From the NCBI RefSeq assembly GCF_900114585.1, contig NZ_FOTL01000018.1, forward strand, positions 1-44,647: 44,647 nt of DNA, read 5' to 3'. The notes beneath the pieces are model-generated. The model made no database searches. It was not told the origin of the DNA and saw nothing but the letters and a program-made list of their open reading frames with translations. A program made the position numbers and the translations under genes. Of this stretch, positions 34,477 to 44,348 are shown in pieces. Each line of letters begins with the position of its first letter. Position 1 is the stretch's first letter. This stretch comes from Methanobrevibacter olleyae. Lineage in GTDB: Archaea > Methanobacteriota > Methanobacteria > Methanobacteriales > Methanobacteriaceae.

Positions 34477-35601
34477 TTATTCATTTAGAATTTCTTTCAT
34501 AACTTCAATGAATTTTTTGTCTTCTTCTAATGTACAAATGCTTATTCTAATATAATAATCATCTAATCCTTTAAAAGAGCTACAATCTCTAACAATCATT
34601 CCTCTTTTCATAAACTCTCTTGTTAACTCTGCTGCTCGAAATCCAGTATTATGGATATCAATTAAGATAAAGTTAGAATAGGATTTATAGGCTTTTACAG
34701 ATTTCATTTTAGATATTTCATCATATAAGAAATCCCTACTTTCAATTCCTTTTTCAATTGACTCTTCAATATATTCACTATCTTTTATTGTAGTTAAAGC
34801 AGCTATATAAGAAAGCTTTGTAAGTGAGAAAACAGGTTTAATTCTGTGCATGTATTCAATAATCTCTTTAGTTGAAATGCCATAACCAATTCTCATACCT
34901 GCAAGGCCCATTACTTTAGACATGGTTCTAATGATGAAGATATTATCATATTCTTCTAAAAGGTTTACATTATTTGTTTTTGAGTATTCAAAGTATGCTT
35001 CATCTATTACAACTATTGCATCACATACTCCGCCTTTAGATTTATTTGTTTTATTTAAGATTGCTCTAAATTCATCCTGGCTAATTAATCCACCGGTTGG
35101 GTTATTTGGAGTGCATAAAAATAAGATCTTTGTTTTTTCATTGATAGCATCAAGTACAGAATCTAAATCCAAAGTATTGGTTTTGAGATTCCATTTAGCA
35201 TAATGGGGAATTGCACCATAGGGCTTAAATAAAAATTCATAATACATATAAGAAGGTAAAGGGACTATAAATTCATCTTTCTCTTCAATAAAAGTTTTTG
35301 CTAAGGTATCAATAAGCTCATCTGCTCCATCTCCGCCGATGATTATTTGCTCTTGTTTTACATCGGAGTATCTTGCAAATTCTTTTTTAAGTTCTTCTAA
35401 ATCAGATTCCGGATATCTGTTAATGTTTTTAAGTTCTGCTTCAATAGCCTCTTTTACTTTTGGAGATGGTCCCCATGGGTTTTCATTAGATCCTAATTTG
35501 ATGATATCTTCTTTTTTCACTCCGAATTCTTGTGCAATTTCTTCTTTGGATCTTCCTGGAACATATGGGTCTAATTCTTCCACTGCATTACGTACTTTCA
35601 T
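34477..35601 (-). CDS. hisC: Histidinol-phosphate aminotransferase HisC
   Basis: A 374-residue class I/II PLP aminotransferase that converts imidazole-acetol phosphate and glutamate to histidinol phosphate. Signatures are [16 protein letters not shown] near residue 35, [34 protein letters not shown] and the PLP lysine in [17 protein letters not shown]. Length is normal. It is isolated from other his genes, as usual in archaea. GAAGGAAAAATA precedes the ATG. Confidence 0.93.
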   Translation of the reverse strand: MKVRNAVEELDPYVPGRSKEEIAQEFGVKKEDIIKLGSNENPWGPSPKVKEAIEAELKNINRYPESDLEELKKEFARYSDVKQEQIIIGGDGADELIDTLAKTFIEEKDEFIVPLPSYMYYEFLFKPYGAIPHYAKWNLKTNTLDLDSVLDAINEKTKILFLCTPNNPTGGLISQDEFRAILNKTNKSKGGVCDAIVVIDEAYFEYSKTNNVNLLEEYDNIFIIRTMSKVMGLAGMRIGYGISTKEIIEYMHRIKPVFSLTKLSYIAALTTIKDSEYIEESIEKGIESRDFLYDEISKMKSVKAYKSYSNFILIDIHNTGFRAAELTREFMKRGMIVRDCSSFKGLDDYYIRISICTLEEDKKFIEVMKEILNE

Positions 35602-35867
35602 TATTTTTCCTTCTTTAATAATAAATCTTTAATAATAAGTTTCTTAAATAGTAATTCTCTAAGGATGGTTATAATTTTTAATTTCTTTAAAATTTAATTC
35701 ATTAAAAGTTAGATCATACTAATAATTATATGATTTTAATAGCTATTAAATCTTAATAAAAATAAAAAAAACTTATTTATTTAGCTAAATCTTTTAAGTA
35801 TTAATTATTTTATTTTATTTTTAATAGTTATTTAAATATTTTAAAAAAAAGTAGATGAATAGATGAT

Positions 35868-36344
35868 TTATTCATCATATTCATTTGCAAGTTCAACATA
35901 GTGTTCTGCATTCCAAAGAATGTGCTCTCTTTGTTCTTGACTAGTTTCTTTAATGAATTTTCCAGGAACTCCTAAGATTAAACTATTTTCTGGAAATTCC
36001 TTATTTTCACCAACTACTGCACCAGCACCTACGATTGAATTTTTACCAATTTTAGCACCATCTAATACAGTAGCATTCATTCCTATAAGGACATTGTCTT
36101 CAAGAACACATCCGTGAACTACAGCGCAATGCCCTACAGATACATTATCTCCAATTTTAAGAGTTAAGCCTAAGGAGGAATGTAAGACACAGTTGTCTTG
36201 GATATTAGTATTTTTACCAATTCTTATAGGGCCTGAATCTCCTCTAATTATTGCTCCATGCCAAATAGAGCAATTTTTACCAATTTCAACATCACCGAAT
36301 ACTTGTGCACCAGGGAATATTTTTACGGGTTCATCGAGTTTCAT
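35868..36344 (-). CDS. Gamma-carbonic-anhydrase-like left-handed beta-helix protein
   Basis: A 158-residue protein of hexapeptide repeats (IGKNCSIWHGAIIRGDSGPI, IGDNVSVGHCAVVHGCVLED, VLIGMNATVLDGAKIGKNSI). The histidines expected for the metal of gamma-class carbonic anhydrases are present: CVLHSS, VGHCAVVHG. The RGD and DNC signatures of the YrdA/CaiE/PaaY group also occur. Trimeric assembly is expected. Carbonic anhydrase activity is plausible but not certain for this group. AGGAGTATATT precedes the ATG. GlmU, another beta-helix protein, is encoded 50 bases downstream on the same strand's path, i.e. upstream at 36395-37708, and the two may be co-transcribed. Confidence 0.85.
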   Translation of the reverse strand: MKLDEPVKIFPGAQVFGDVEIGKNCSIWHGAIIRGDSGPIRIGKNTNIQDNCVLHSSLGLTLKIGDNVSVGHCAVVHGCVLEDNVLIGMNATVLDGAKIGKNSIVGAGAVVGENKEFPENSLILGVPGKFIKETSQEQREHILWNAEHYVELANEYDE

Positions 36345-36394
36345 AATATACTCCTTTTTTAGTTTTTTTTATTAATTATGATAAATTAATAAGT

Positions 36395-37708
36395 TTATTT
36401 TGGGTTATGGACTCCTCCTAATGGGACTTGTCCTGTTTCTTTTTTATTTTGAATAATATGTTCTTGTCTTACTAGTACTCTCATATCAGACTCTAGGTCT
36501 TCATATAATAAAACACCAGAACCAATTGTAGACCTTACTCCAATTTTAACTCCAGGACTTAAACTTGAGTTAATACCAGTTTTTACAGAATCTCCTACAA
36601 TTGCGCCTAATTTACGCCTTCCAGTATCAGTTCTTTTATTTTTAATAGTGGTTTTTACAGTTTTATTATCGAAACGTAAATTAGCGATATTAGTTCCAGC
36701 TGCAATATTACAGTTAGAACCTAAGATTGAATCTCCAACATAACTTAAATGACTTACATTCGTATTTTCCATAATAATTGAGTTTTTAATTTCTACAGCA
36801 TTACCAATGTGAACATTATCTCCAAAGTAGGAATTTCCTCTAATATAAGAATTAGGCCCAATATCACAGTTTTTACCAATGTATACTGGCCCTTCAATAT
36901 AAACTCCTGAACGAATGAGGCTGCCTTCGTCTAAAAACACTTCTCCATGGATGGTAGCTCCTTCTTCAACAGTTCCTATAATCTCTCCTTCAATATGATT
37001 AAGTAATTCCTCATTAATTTCAATTAATTCCCATGGCTTTCCAATATCCATCCATTCCTTAGTGGTTTTATGTCCTTTAACTACTTTTCCATCTGCAATC
37101 TGAAGGGATAATGAATCTGTAATTTCATATTCTCCTCTTGGTGAAATTTCAGTTTTTTCAATTTTATCGAAAATATCTTTATTAAAAATATAAATACCTG
37201 TATTGATTAAATTACTTGGAGCTTCTTCTTTTTTAGGCTTTTCAACAATATTAATAATTTTATCTCCATCTAATTCAACAACACCAAATGCACTTGGATC
37301 TTCTACTTCAGTTAATACTATCAATGTGTCTGGTTTGGATTTTTCATAATCTTCAATGATTTCACTAAGTATTTCAACATCTAATATGATATCTCCATTA
37401 AGAGTAATTAGACTGTCTTTGATGAAGTCTTTTCCATAACCAATTGCATCTGCAGTTCCTTCTAATTTACTTTGGGTGGCATAACTGATATTTACTCCAA
37501 GCTGTGAACCATCTTTAAAGTAATCTTTAACTATTTCTTCTTTATATCCCACGACAAGAAGAATATCTTCAATGCCACAATCACGTAATGCCTCTATATT
37601 GTATTGTATAATAGGTTTTCCAGCAACAGGTAACATTGTTTTAGGTTTTGTAAGAGTTAGAGGTCTCATTCTTGTTCCTTCACCTGCACTTAAAATTATA
37701 GCTTTCAC
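36395..37708 (-). CDS. glmU: Bifunctional GlmU-type sugar-1-phosphate nucleotidylyl-/acetyltransferase
   Basis: A 437-residue fusion enzyme. The N-terminal nucleotidylyltransferase has LSAGEGTRMRPLTLTKPKTM, the catalytic TLNGDIIL and VEKPKKEEA. The C-terminal left-handed beta-helix (from about 240) carries NLRFDNKTVKTTIKNKRTDT, typical of archaeal glucosamine-1-phosphate acetyltransferase. It probably acetylates GlcN-1-P and then makes UDP-GlcNAc for pseudomurein and glycans. It starts with GTG (37706-37708) after GGGAGGAATAAG. glmM lies further upstream on the same strand (38559-39905), giving consecutive pathway steps. The order of genes in transcription is apgM, glmM, then, past the rubredoxin gene, glmU. 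Confidence 0.88.
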   Translation of the reverse strand: MKAIILSAGEGTRMRPLTLTKPKTMLPVAGKPIIQYNIEALRDCGIEDILLVVGYKEEIVKDYFKDGSQLGVNISYATQSKLEGTADAIGYGKDFIKDSLITLNGDIILDVEILSEIIEDYEKSKPDTLIVLTEVEDPSAFGVVELDGDKIINIVEKPKKEEAPSNLINTGIYIFNKDIFDKIEKTEISPRGEYEITDSLSLQIADGKVVKGHKTTKEWMDIGKPWELIEINEELLNHIEGEIIGTVEEGATIHGEVFLDEGSLIRSGVYIEGPVYIGKNCDIGPNSYIRGNSYFGDNVHIGNAVEIKNSIIMENTNVSHLSYVGDSILGSNCNIAAGTNIANLRFDNKTVKTTIKNKRTDTGRRKLGAIVGDSVKTGINSSLSPGVKIGVRSTIGSGVLLYEDLESDMRVLVRQEHIIQNKKETGQVPLGGVHNPK

Positions 37709-37790
37709 CTTATTCCTCCCAGTTTACTGATTTTATTATAAGTTATTTAATTTCCGTGTTATTAAATATTTTCCATTTTTTCTTGACTAT

Positions 37791-37925
37791 AATATAAATT
37801 TTTTATATAATTTTATATCTTTAAATCAGAGATTAAATATAAATTTTTTATATAATTTTATATCTTTAAATCAGAGATTAAATATAAATTTTTTATATAA
37901 TTTTATATATTTAAATCAAAGATTA
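37791..37925. repeat. 45-bp tandem repeat, three copies
   Basis: AATATAAATTTTTTATATAA, TTTTATATCTTTAAATC and AGAGATTA recur at 37791, 37836 and 37881, with an exact 45-bp period. The unit holds TATA-like sequence on both strands (TTTTTTATATAA). It lies between the divergent glmU (minus) and rubredoxin (plus) genes, so it could be amplified promoter DNA. Confidence 0.85.
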
Positions 37926-38062
37926 AAATATCTTATTCTTATATTACTTTTTATTCATTTAAATAATTATTTAAATTATTCTAATTTTATCTATTTTTCA
38001 TACCTTAAAAGTGATATATTATAAAAATTGCTTTGCACATATTAGCTATATTAATAAAAAAG

Positions 38063-38075
38063 TTTTTTATATAAG
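38063..38075 (+). promoter_or_regulatory. Rubredoxin promoter
   Basis: AGTTTTTTATATAAG contains a TATA-like box about 75-85 bases before the ATG at 38148, implying a leader of about 50 bases. Confidence 0.45.
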
Positions 38076-38147
38076 TTTGTACATAATAGAATTATAGTTA
38101 ATTTTAACTAATTTTTAATTAATTAAATTATTTAAAAAGGTGATTAT

Positions 38148-38309
38148 ATGGTAAAATATGTTTGTATGCATTGTGAATATACTTGGGACTCTGAAACTGG
38201 GGATGAAACTTATAAAGTACCAGCAGGGCCTATAGAAGACTTCCCAGATGATTGGGTATGTCCTCAATGTGCTGCAGGTATTGAAGGAATTATTACCGAA
38301 GATGAATAA
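38148..38309 (+). CDS. Rubredoxin
   Basis: A 53-residue rubredoxin beginning MVKYVCMHCEYTWDSETGDE, with FPDDWVCPQCAAGIEG near the end. The four cysteines (VCMHC and VCPQC) bind one iron, and the spacing and aromatic residues (Y4, Y11, W13, F32, W36) match the family. It carries single electrons in the cytoplasm, typically to oxygen- or peroxide-detoxifying proteins in anaerobes. The start follows AAAAAGGTGATTAT, a model ribosome site for this genome. It is the only plus-strand gene in the right-hand third, convergent with glmM. Confidence 0.95.
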   Translation: MVKYVCMHCEYTWDSETGDETYKVPAGPIEDFPDDWVCPQCAAGIEGIITEDE

Positions 38310-38558
38310 GTTTTCTTTTAATTCTTTTACCTTTAAAAATTTTTATTTTTATTTTTTATCAATTTTTTCTATTTTTACTATTTTTATAGGCTTTTATATT
38401 TTTAAATAAATTTTTATTCATTTTAAGCTATTTTCTTATTTTTATTAATAAAATTAGGTTTTAAATTCTTTTTTTTTTTTAAATGATTTAATTAAAAATA
38501 GAATATTCTAAATGAATAAAAAAGTGATAATAAGAAAAAAAGAAAGTTTAGAGAATAT

Positions 38559-39905
38559 TTAAATATTCTCTTTAATTATTTTAATACAAGTGTCTTTAAT
38601 TTTGTCTGCTTTTTCTTCGGTTTTAGCTTCTAAAGTTATTCTTACATAATCTTCAGTTCCAGAAGGTCTAACTAAAACCCAACTTCCATCATTGAAACTT
38701 AAACGAACACCATCAATTGTATTAATTTCAGAAATATCATCAAAGGAATTAGATAAAAGTTCTTCCATATTTTCCATAACAGCTATTTTTTCTTCTTTAG
38801 AACAAATAACCTTTTCTCTAATATTTGGATAATCATTGAAGCTATCTAAAAGTTTTGATAATTTTCCCTCTTTAGATACGATTTCTGCCATTCTAAGACC
38901 AGACAATATTCCATCTGGACACATACAGAAGTCTGGATGTAACCAAGTACCAGAAGGTTCTCCTCCAAAGTTAGCATTTTCTTTAATTATAACATCAGCA
39001 ACATTGACATCTCCAACTTTGGTTCTTAAGACTTTTCCACCTACCTCAGTCATTGCTTCATCCATACATAGTCCTGCATCAACAGTAGTAACTACTGTTC
39101 CACCAAATTTCTTTGAAACAAGTGCAAGAAGCTTATCAAAGGCTGAAACATTACCTTTTTCATCAACAGTAATCATTCTATCTGCATCGCCATCATGAGC
39201 AATTCCTAAGTCAGATCCAGTTGCTACAACTGCTTTCATAAGGCTTGAAAGGTTTGCTTCATTTGGTTCGGGGTTTCTAGCTGGGAAGAATCCATCAACC
39301 TGTGAATTTAAGGTAATTACTTCACAGCCTGCTTTTCTAAATATGATTGGTGAAAGTTCAGATCCTGCACCGCATGCACAATCAATAACTACTTTAAGTC
39401 CAGGTTTAATATCTACAATTTCTAATAAATCATCGATATATTGTTTTTTAATTTCATCATTGTAGCTTATTATTCCAATCTTATCCCATTCGACTTTAGC
39501 AAAATCCTCATTATAATAGATTTCTTCTATCCTTTCCTCTTGCTCTGGAGTGTAAGCCATTCCATTTTCATTCCAAAGTTTAATTCCATTGTATTGTGAA
39601 GGGTTGTGAGATGCAGTAATCATTATTCCAGCATCTGCACCAAGCTTTAAAGTTGCATAACCTACAAGAGGTGTTGGAACCATAGCTATTTTAATAACAT
39701 CTAGGCCATCTTCAATTAATCCTGCAGTAATAGCTTGTTCTAACATTCTATTTGTAGTTCTAGTATCATAGCCAATAACAACCTTTCCAGTATTATTCAA
39801 GTATTTAGCTAATGACTTACCTATTTTTAATGCTAATTCTGAGCTAATTTCTGAACCGATTTTGCCTCTGATTCCAGAAGTTCCAAATAGTTTTTTCTCT
39901 TCCAT
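38559..39905 (-). CDS. glmM: Phosphoglucosamine mutase, archaeal type
   Basis: A 448-residue alpha-D-phosphohexomutase: KLFGTSGIRGKIG start, phosphoserine loop TASHNPSQYNGIKL, metal loop DGDADR, specificity loop FGGEPSGTWLHPDF and phosphate loop RPSGTEDYVRI. The GEPSG loop resembles the GExSG of phosphoglucosamine mutases, unlike the GEENGG of the paralogue at 30206. Position near glmU supports conversion of GlcN-6-P to GlcN-1-P. A different hexose substrate cannot be ruled out. It follows apgM by 25 bases, so the two form an operon. AGAGGTTAAATT precedes the ATG. Confidence 0.8.
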   Translation of the reverse strand: MEEKKLFGTSGIRGKIGSEISSELALKIGKSLAKYLNNTGKVVIGYDTRTTNRMLEQAITAGLIEDGLDVIKIAMVPTPLVGYATLKLGADAGIMITASHNPSQYNGIKLWNENGMAYTPEQEERIEEIYYNEDFAKVEWDKIGIISYNDEIKKQYIDDLLEIVDIKPGLKVVIDCACGAGSELSPIIFRKAGCEVITLNSQVDGFFPARNPEPNEANLSSLMKAVVATGSDLGIAHDGDADRMITVDEKGNVSAFDKLLALVSKKFGGTVVTTVDAGLCMDEAMTEVGGKVLRTKVGDVNVADVIIKENANFGGEPSGTWLHPDFCMCPDGILSGLRMAEIVSKEGKLSKLLDSFNDYPNIREKVICSKEEKIAVMENMEELLSNSFDDISEINTIDGVRLSFNDGSWVLVRPSGTEDYVRITLEAKTEEKADKIKDTCIKIIKENI

Positions 39906-39930
39906 AATTTAACCTCTATAAATAATAATT

Positions 39931-41169
39931 TTAAGCTCCAAACTTATGTGCATATCCCATTAAATCAGTAAGAATATTCATTACATCGGCACCTCTGATT
40001 CTACAGAGGCCTCCTTTAGCTACTGCATATTCGTTATATTCACAAACATCATCTACTCTTACTTCAGGACCGTTAATCAAAACAGGAACTGGGTCTCCTG
40101 AGTGATTTTTAACTGAAATTGGAGTTGAATGGTCTGCAGTTAAAAAGATATAAGAATTTTCCAGTTTAAGAACTTCCTTCATAACAACTTCATCTACTTT
40201 TTCAATAAATTTTAATTTTTCTTTTGCATCACCATCATGTCCAGCTTCATCAGCACCATCAATATTAATTAATAAGAAGTCATGTTCACTATTGTTTACT
40301 TGGTCGATGATGGTGTCTCTAATATTTTCTAGGTTAGTATCGGTTCCCCCAGTTACACCTTCCATTTCTATAATATCCATACCTGCAAAACGACCAATAC
40401 CCATAATAAGTCCAGTTTCTGCAATACAAGCAGAATTAACCTCATATTTATCGTTAATAAGTTCTACTTCAGGTACTTCGCCGGCACCACGTGGAATAAT
40501 AATATTTGCAGGTGCTTCACCTTCTTCTATTCTTTTAAGATTTACTGGATGGTCTTTAATCATTTCATAAGATTTAGCCACTAATTTATTTAAAATATCT
40601 GCAGTTTTTTCTGCTTCTGGACTAGTATCAAGAGCTTTAACCTCTTTAGGTTTATTTCCTTCTACTTTAGGGTCAGCATCACTTACTTTACCAGATAATC
40701 CTTCCCCTCTAAGTACTAAAACTGCTCTATGGCCGGTTGATTCCTTGAATATGATTTGAATGTCTTCATACCCTTCAATTTTCATTGTATTTAAAGTTGC
40801 TACAATTTCATCAGTTCCATCTCTGATTCTTCCAGCACGTCTGTCTGTAATGATTCCATCTTTATCTGAAGTTGAAAAATTGCATCTAAATGCTATGTCT
40901 CCAGGAATAACATCTACACCAACACCAGATGCTTCAAATGGCCCTCTTCCAGTGTATACTTCATAAGGGTCGTAGCCTAAAATAGATAAATGTGCTGTAT
41001 CACTACCTGGAATGATTCCAGGAGCAATTGGATCCATTAATCCAGTTATTCCTCTTTCAGCCATTTTATCCATATTTGGAGTTTTTGCTGCTTGAAGTGT
41101 AGTTTGATTGTTAAACTCTTTTAAAGGACGGCCACCCATCCCATCCATAACTAGTATTATTCCTTTCAT
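39931..41169 (-). CDS. apgM: Cofactor-independent phosphoglycerate mutase, archaeal ApgM
   Basis: A 412-residue archaeal-type 2,3-bisphosphoglycerate-independent mutase that interconverts 3- and 2-phosphoglycerate. Metal and serine motifs of the alkaline phosphatase superfamily are visible: [10 protein letters not shown] at the start, [18 protein letters not shown] with the catalytic Ser, [13 protein letters not shown], and LTADHSTPI. CxxC pairs are absent. Length is as expected. GGTGAAAAA precedes the ATG. glmM follows 25 bases downstream, making a two-gene operon that links glycolysis/gluconeogenesis and amino-sugar synthesis by location only. Confidence 0.92.
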   Translation of the reverse strand: MKGIILVMDGMGGRPLKEFNNQTTLQAAKTPNMDKMAERGITGLMDPIAPGIIPGSDTAHLSILGYDPYEVYTGRGPFEASGVGVDVIPGDIAFRCNFSTSDKDGIITDRRAGRIRDGTDEIVATLNTMKIEGYEDIQIIFKESTGHRAVLVLRGEGLSGKVSDADPKVEGNKPKEVKALDTSPEAEKTADILNKLVAKSYEMIKDHPVNLKRIEEGEAPANIIIPRGAGEVPEVELINDKYEVNSACIAETGLIMGIGRFAGMDIIEMEGVTGGTDTNLENIRDTIIDQVNNSEHDFLLINIDGADEAGHDGDAKEKLKFIEKVDEVVMKEVLKLENSYIFLTADHSTPISVKNHSGDPVPVLINGPEVRVDDVCEYNEYAVAKGGLCRIRGADVMNILTDLMGYAHKFGA

Positions 41170-41399
41170 TTTTTCACCATCACAATAAAATAGAAAATTA
41201 AAATAAAATTATTTTTTTTAAAGATTTTTAATTTTGAACTTAAATTTTGTATCTAAATAAATATTTTCTTACACTATTAAAATATTTCTATTATTTTAAA
41301 AAGCAATTATTAATGACTATAATAATTTACCATTAATAAATAGTATGAATTTATATGTTTATAAAATTTGTTTTTATTTTTTGAATTTTCATTAAAAAA

Positions 41400-41490
41400 A
41401 ATTTTAAAAAAGTAAGTATTAATTAAGTTTTAAAAATAATTTACTAAAAATAATTTATTAAAAATAATTTATTAAAAAAAGTTTTTATAA
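41400..41490. repeat. A/T tandem repeat upstream of apgM
   Basis: AAAAATAATTTA(C/T)TAAA-type units recur three times around 41430-41480 in a 434-base gap between the divergently read stretches of apgM and the DUF92 gene end. Nothing else is recognisable in 41170-41603. Confidence 0.5.
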
Positions 41491-41603
41491 GAATAAGAAT
41501 TAAATAAGCTTAAAACTAAGTAAAAAATGGCTAAATTTAGAAAAATATTTAAAAAATTCAAAGAAAAATTAAATGATTGAATATTAATAAGAATAGAATT
41601 TAC

Positions 41604-42302
41604 TTACATCACCGAAACAATACCTATAATAGCTCCACAAATAGTGGCAAGTAAATTAACATGTTCATTGTTGATGTAATTTCTTCTTTCAAGAACTGCT
41701 CCAAGGATACTATCTATAAAACAGCCTATAGTTCCTGAAATTACTGAAATTTTAATCGCTATTAAAGGGTCTGGCAGTACTCCTAATAAAAATGAAGCAA
41801 TTCCAATTATTCCTGCACCTACAATTGCTGCTGAAGTTCCTAAGATTGATATTGCACCATCAGTTCCTGCAGGTACTTTTTTAAAGGTAGTTATTAAACG
41901 AGGCTCTTGAAGAACACCTATTTCACTAGCTAATGTGTCTGCTGTAGCTGTAGCTATTGCTCCGATAAATCCTCCAGCTAAAGGAAGATAATAACTTCCA
42001 AATGCTGCCATTAGAAAAGCCACTAATCCATTAGAGATTACATTTTTTGCAGTTCTAGTTTTTTCATATTGCCCTATTTCTTTTTTATAAGGTTTTGAAA
42101 AGCGTGTAGCAAGTATACTTAATATAAAAAATAGCACGATTAAAATAAACCAATGAACCCCTGCTGAAAAGATTATTATAATTCCCATAATAATCATTAT
42201 TAAGGAGCCTAGCATGTCTAAACTTTTCCTTTTATAACTTATTCCACCTAAAATAAACAGAAGTATTACATATCCCCAATTTATCATTAAAGTTTCTTGC
42301 AT
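41604..42302 (-). CDS. DUF92 (VTE6/TMEM19-like) membrane protein
   Basis: A 232-residue membrane protein with about six helices and the DUF92 signatures: RTAKNVISNGLVAFLMAAFG, GFIGAIATATADTLASEIGV, FKKVPAGTDGAISILGTSAA and GCFIDSILGAVLERR. The plant member VTE6 phosphorylates phytyl phosphate to the diphosphate, using CTP-type donors. In archaea, an equivalent step would return prenyl phosphates to GGPP for ether lipids. The first kinase of such a route could be the VTE5-like protein at 10205. That function is inferred. TGTGATTCT precedes the ATG at 42300-42302. Confidence 0.8.
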   Translation of the reverse strand: MQETLMINWGYVILLFILGGISYKRKSLDMLGSLIMIIMGIIIIFSAGVHWFILIVLFFILSILATRFSKPYKKEIGQYEKTRTAKNVISNGLVAFLMAAFGSYYLPLAGGFIGAIATATADTLASEIGVLQEPRLITTFKKVPAGTDGAISILGTSAAIVGAGIIGIASFLLGVLPDPLIAIKISVISGTIGCFIDSILGAVLERRNYINNEHVNLLATICGAIIGIVSVM

Positions 42303-42309
42303 AGAATCA

Positions 42310-42770
42310 CATTCTAGTTAAATATAGTATAAGCTAGTAAATTTAGTATAATCATAGAAATTTAGTTTAGTATAATTATAAAAATTTAGTTTAGTATAAT
42401 TATAGAAAATATATCGAATTCATTATAATTATAGTATAATAATACAGTAAGTATAAATATAGTTAAATTTAATAAAGTTTAAGCTGAATTCATAACTTAG
42501 TTATTTATTTAAAGTTAATATTTATTAAATATTTATTTTTATTTATTTAAATAATTTATCTTATTTTATTAGTTTATTTAACTAGAAACTTTAAGTTTTA
42601 TTTTAATTAAGTTATTTTATGACTATTTAAAATAATTAAGCTAAGTTAATATGATTTAAGAAAATTATAATTTAAAAAAGTGGATTTAAAATTAGTATAA
42701 AATTAGTATAAGGCTAGTATAGAACTAGTATAACCTTAATATAAAATTAGAATAGTTAGAATAGTTAAAA
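42310..42770. repeat. A/T minisatellites between eS1 and the DUF92 gene
   Basis: TTTAGTTTAGTATAATTATA-type units of about 25 bp occur three times at 42335-42410. Around 42690-42755 there is a shorter repeat of ATTAGTATAA/ACTAGTATAA every 10-12 bases. The region is non-coding and AT-rich; on the minus strand it is the 3' end of eS1 and the leader of the DUF92 gene. Confidence 0.6.
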
Positions 42771-42824
42771 TTATGCATTATTTAATTTAAAAAGGTTTAA
42801 AAAAGAAAAAATAAAATATTAGAT

Positions 42825-43406
42825 TTATTTATCTAATACTTTACTTTTGATGATTTCTACTCTTTTAAGAGGATAGATCTTTTTAGCTTTGTGGTAAATT
42901 TCAGAAGCTAATCTACCGTTTACAGAGTTTTCTACAAGTTCATCAAAGGTTTTTTCGCTTGCTACTCTAGTAACTAATTCGTTAATAGTTTCTCTCATGA
43001 ATTTTTGCTGGGAGGATTTCGCCCTTCTAGTAGTAACAGCTAATACATGGAGTTTTAATTTACGTTCATCTTGGGTAGTTACAACAACAGGAGCATCGAT
43101 TCTACTGGTTCCTCTTCTAATCATACTTCTTACATAATCAGTAGTGGTTTTGTGTCCAGTAAATTTAGTGTTTGCAGTATTTCCATTAATGTTATCCACT
43201 TCAAATTGTAATTTGATGTATTGTTTGGAGAAGTCTCCAGTTAATTCTCTCATAGTAACTTCTACATTTCTTCCATATACAAATTCTGGATCTCTTGCAG
43301 GTGTGGTACCTATTTCTTTATCTCCAAATGCTACAGGAGTTTTAATAGTATACCAAGATTTTTCTTTCCAAGTGTCACGTACTCTACGTCTTGCTTTTTT
43401 TGCCAT
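42825..43406 (-). CDS. rps3ae: 30S ribosomal protein eS1 (S3Ae)
   Basis: A 193-residue small-subunit protein of the archaeal/eukaryotic S1e (S3Ae) family, starting MAKKARRRVRDTWKEKSWYT with a basic tail for rRNA binding. Conserved segments are APVAFGDKEIGTTPARDPEF-like residues near 25, the GRNVEVTMRELTGDFSKQYI stretch and RRGTSRIDAPVVVTTQDERK. GAGGAATGATATAA precedes the ATG. Its long AT-rich upstream region probably carries a strong promoter. It is a single gene here. Confidence 0.96.
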   Translation of the reverse strand: MAKKARRRVRDTWKEKSWYTIKTPVAFGDKEIGTTPARDPEFVYGRNVEVTMRELTGDFSKQYIKLQFEVDNINGNTANTKFTGHKTTTDYVRSMIRRGTSRIDAPVVVTTQDERKLKLHVLAVTTRRAKSSQQKFMRETINELVTRVASEKTFDELVENSVNGRLASEIYHKAKKIYPLKRVEIIKSKVLDK

Positions 43407-43970
43407 TTATATCATTCCTCTTTTTTTTGACGTAATTATTTTTTTAGAATAATTATTTTTTAATTTTTTAAGTTTTACTTTTTTTTAAATAAAACTTCTT
43501 TTTTTTTTTAAATTGTATAAATAAAACATAGCTATAGCTAAACTATAATTAAAGTATAAAATAGTATAGAAATCTAGCTATTATATGAATTTTAGTTTTA
43601 ATCTAATTTCTAAAATAGTTTTTTATTAGATTAAGTAAAAAATATAATATTAAAATTTTTTTTTTTTTTAACAGGCTAATGGGTTAATGTCACTTAAGAT
43701 ATCTGGAGTGACATTATATCAAAAATAGATACAAAAATAGTTATAAAATTTGATTATAAGCTAAATAATTTTTATAATCTATAATTTGCCTGCTTTGGAA
43801 TATATCCATTTAATTTAAAATAATATCATAAAAGTTTTAAATAAGTTTAAAACCCGCCCATAAAGGTTATAGTTAGTTTTAATTTTCATAGTATTTAAAT
43901 ATTTTCAATATTTTAATTTTGGATAATTTGATATTAAGGTCGTTTAAATTTTTTAACTATTTTATAGTTT
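43407..43970. other. AT-rich upstream region of eS1 with one hairpin
   Basis: This non-coding stretch contains T-runs near the eS1 start and one clear stem-loop: AATGTCACT (43686-43694) pairs perfectly with AGTGACATT (43707-43715) around a 12-base loop, in a G+C-richer patch. The hairpin is 255 bases after the flavin-reductase remnant's stop and could have been its terminator. No gene is seen. Confidence 0.55.
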
Positions 43971-44348
43971 TTATCTAAACTTTCTACCTACATTAAAGGC
44001 ATCAGCTATTTTATCTCCTACTTTAAAGTAGTCATATAAAACATCATCATAAACTATTGGATTAAGTAATTTTAAATCAACCTTTCCTTTTTCACCTAAA
44101 ACATCTTCACTTACTTGTATATTTAAGATTTCTCCTGTAATTTGTGTATGGCTTCCTATCTCAATTATATTTATAGCTCTACATTCAACTGAAACTTTTA
44201 ATTCATTTATTATAGGGGCATTAACTTCCTGAGCTTTAGTTGTAGTAAAACCTAGCTTTTCAAGTTTATCCTCATCATATCCAGATGCAATACCTAAATA
44301 ATCGGTTTCAGCAACTTGATTTATTGGAGGTTGTAAAATTTTATAGGC
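43971..44348 (-). pseudogene. Flavin reductase-like protein, N-terminally truncated
   Basis: An open stretch of about 125 codons on the reverse strand reads AYKILQPPINQVAETDYLGI, ASGYDEDKLEKLGFTTTKAQ, EVNAPIINELKVSVECRAIN and later GSHTQITGEILNIQVSEDVL, ending NVGRKFR and a stop. This is the C-terminal two thirds of a flavin reductase-like FMN-binding split-barrel protein: the D-K-L-E-K-x-G-F and E-C-R...GSHT...GE landmarks are clear. The N-terminal third, with the start and flavin loop, is gone. The preceding in-frame codon TAA (44349-44351) is the stop of the transposase fragment, so an insertion most likely cut the gene here. Confidence 0.75.

Noticed and set aside
38836-39198. Plus-strand ORF inside glmM
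   Set aside because: Antisense shadow of a well-supported coding region; no ribosome site or family match.
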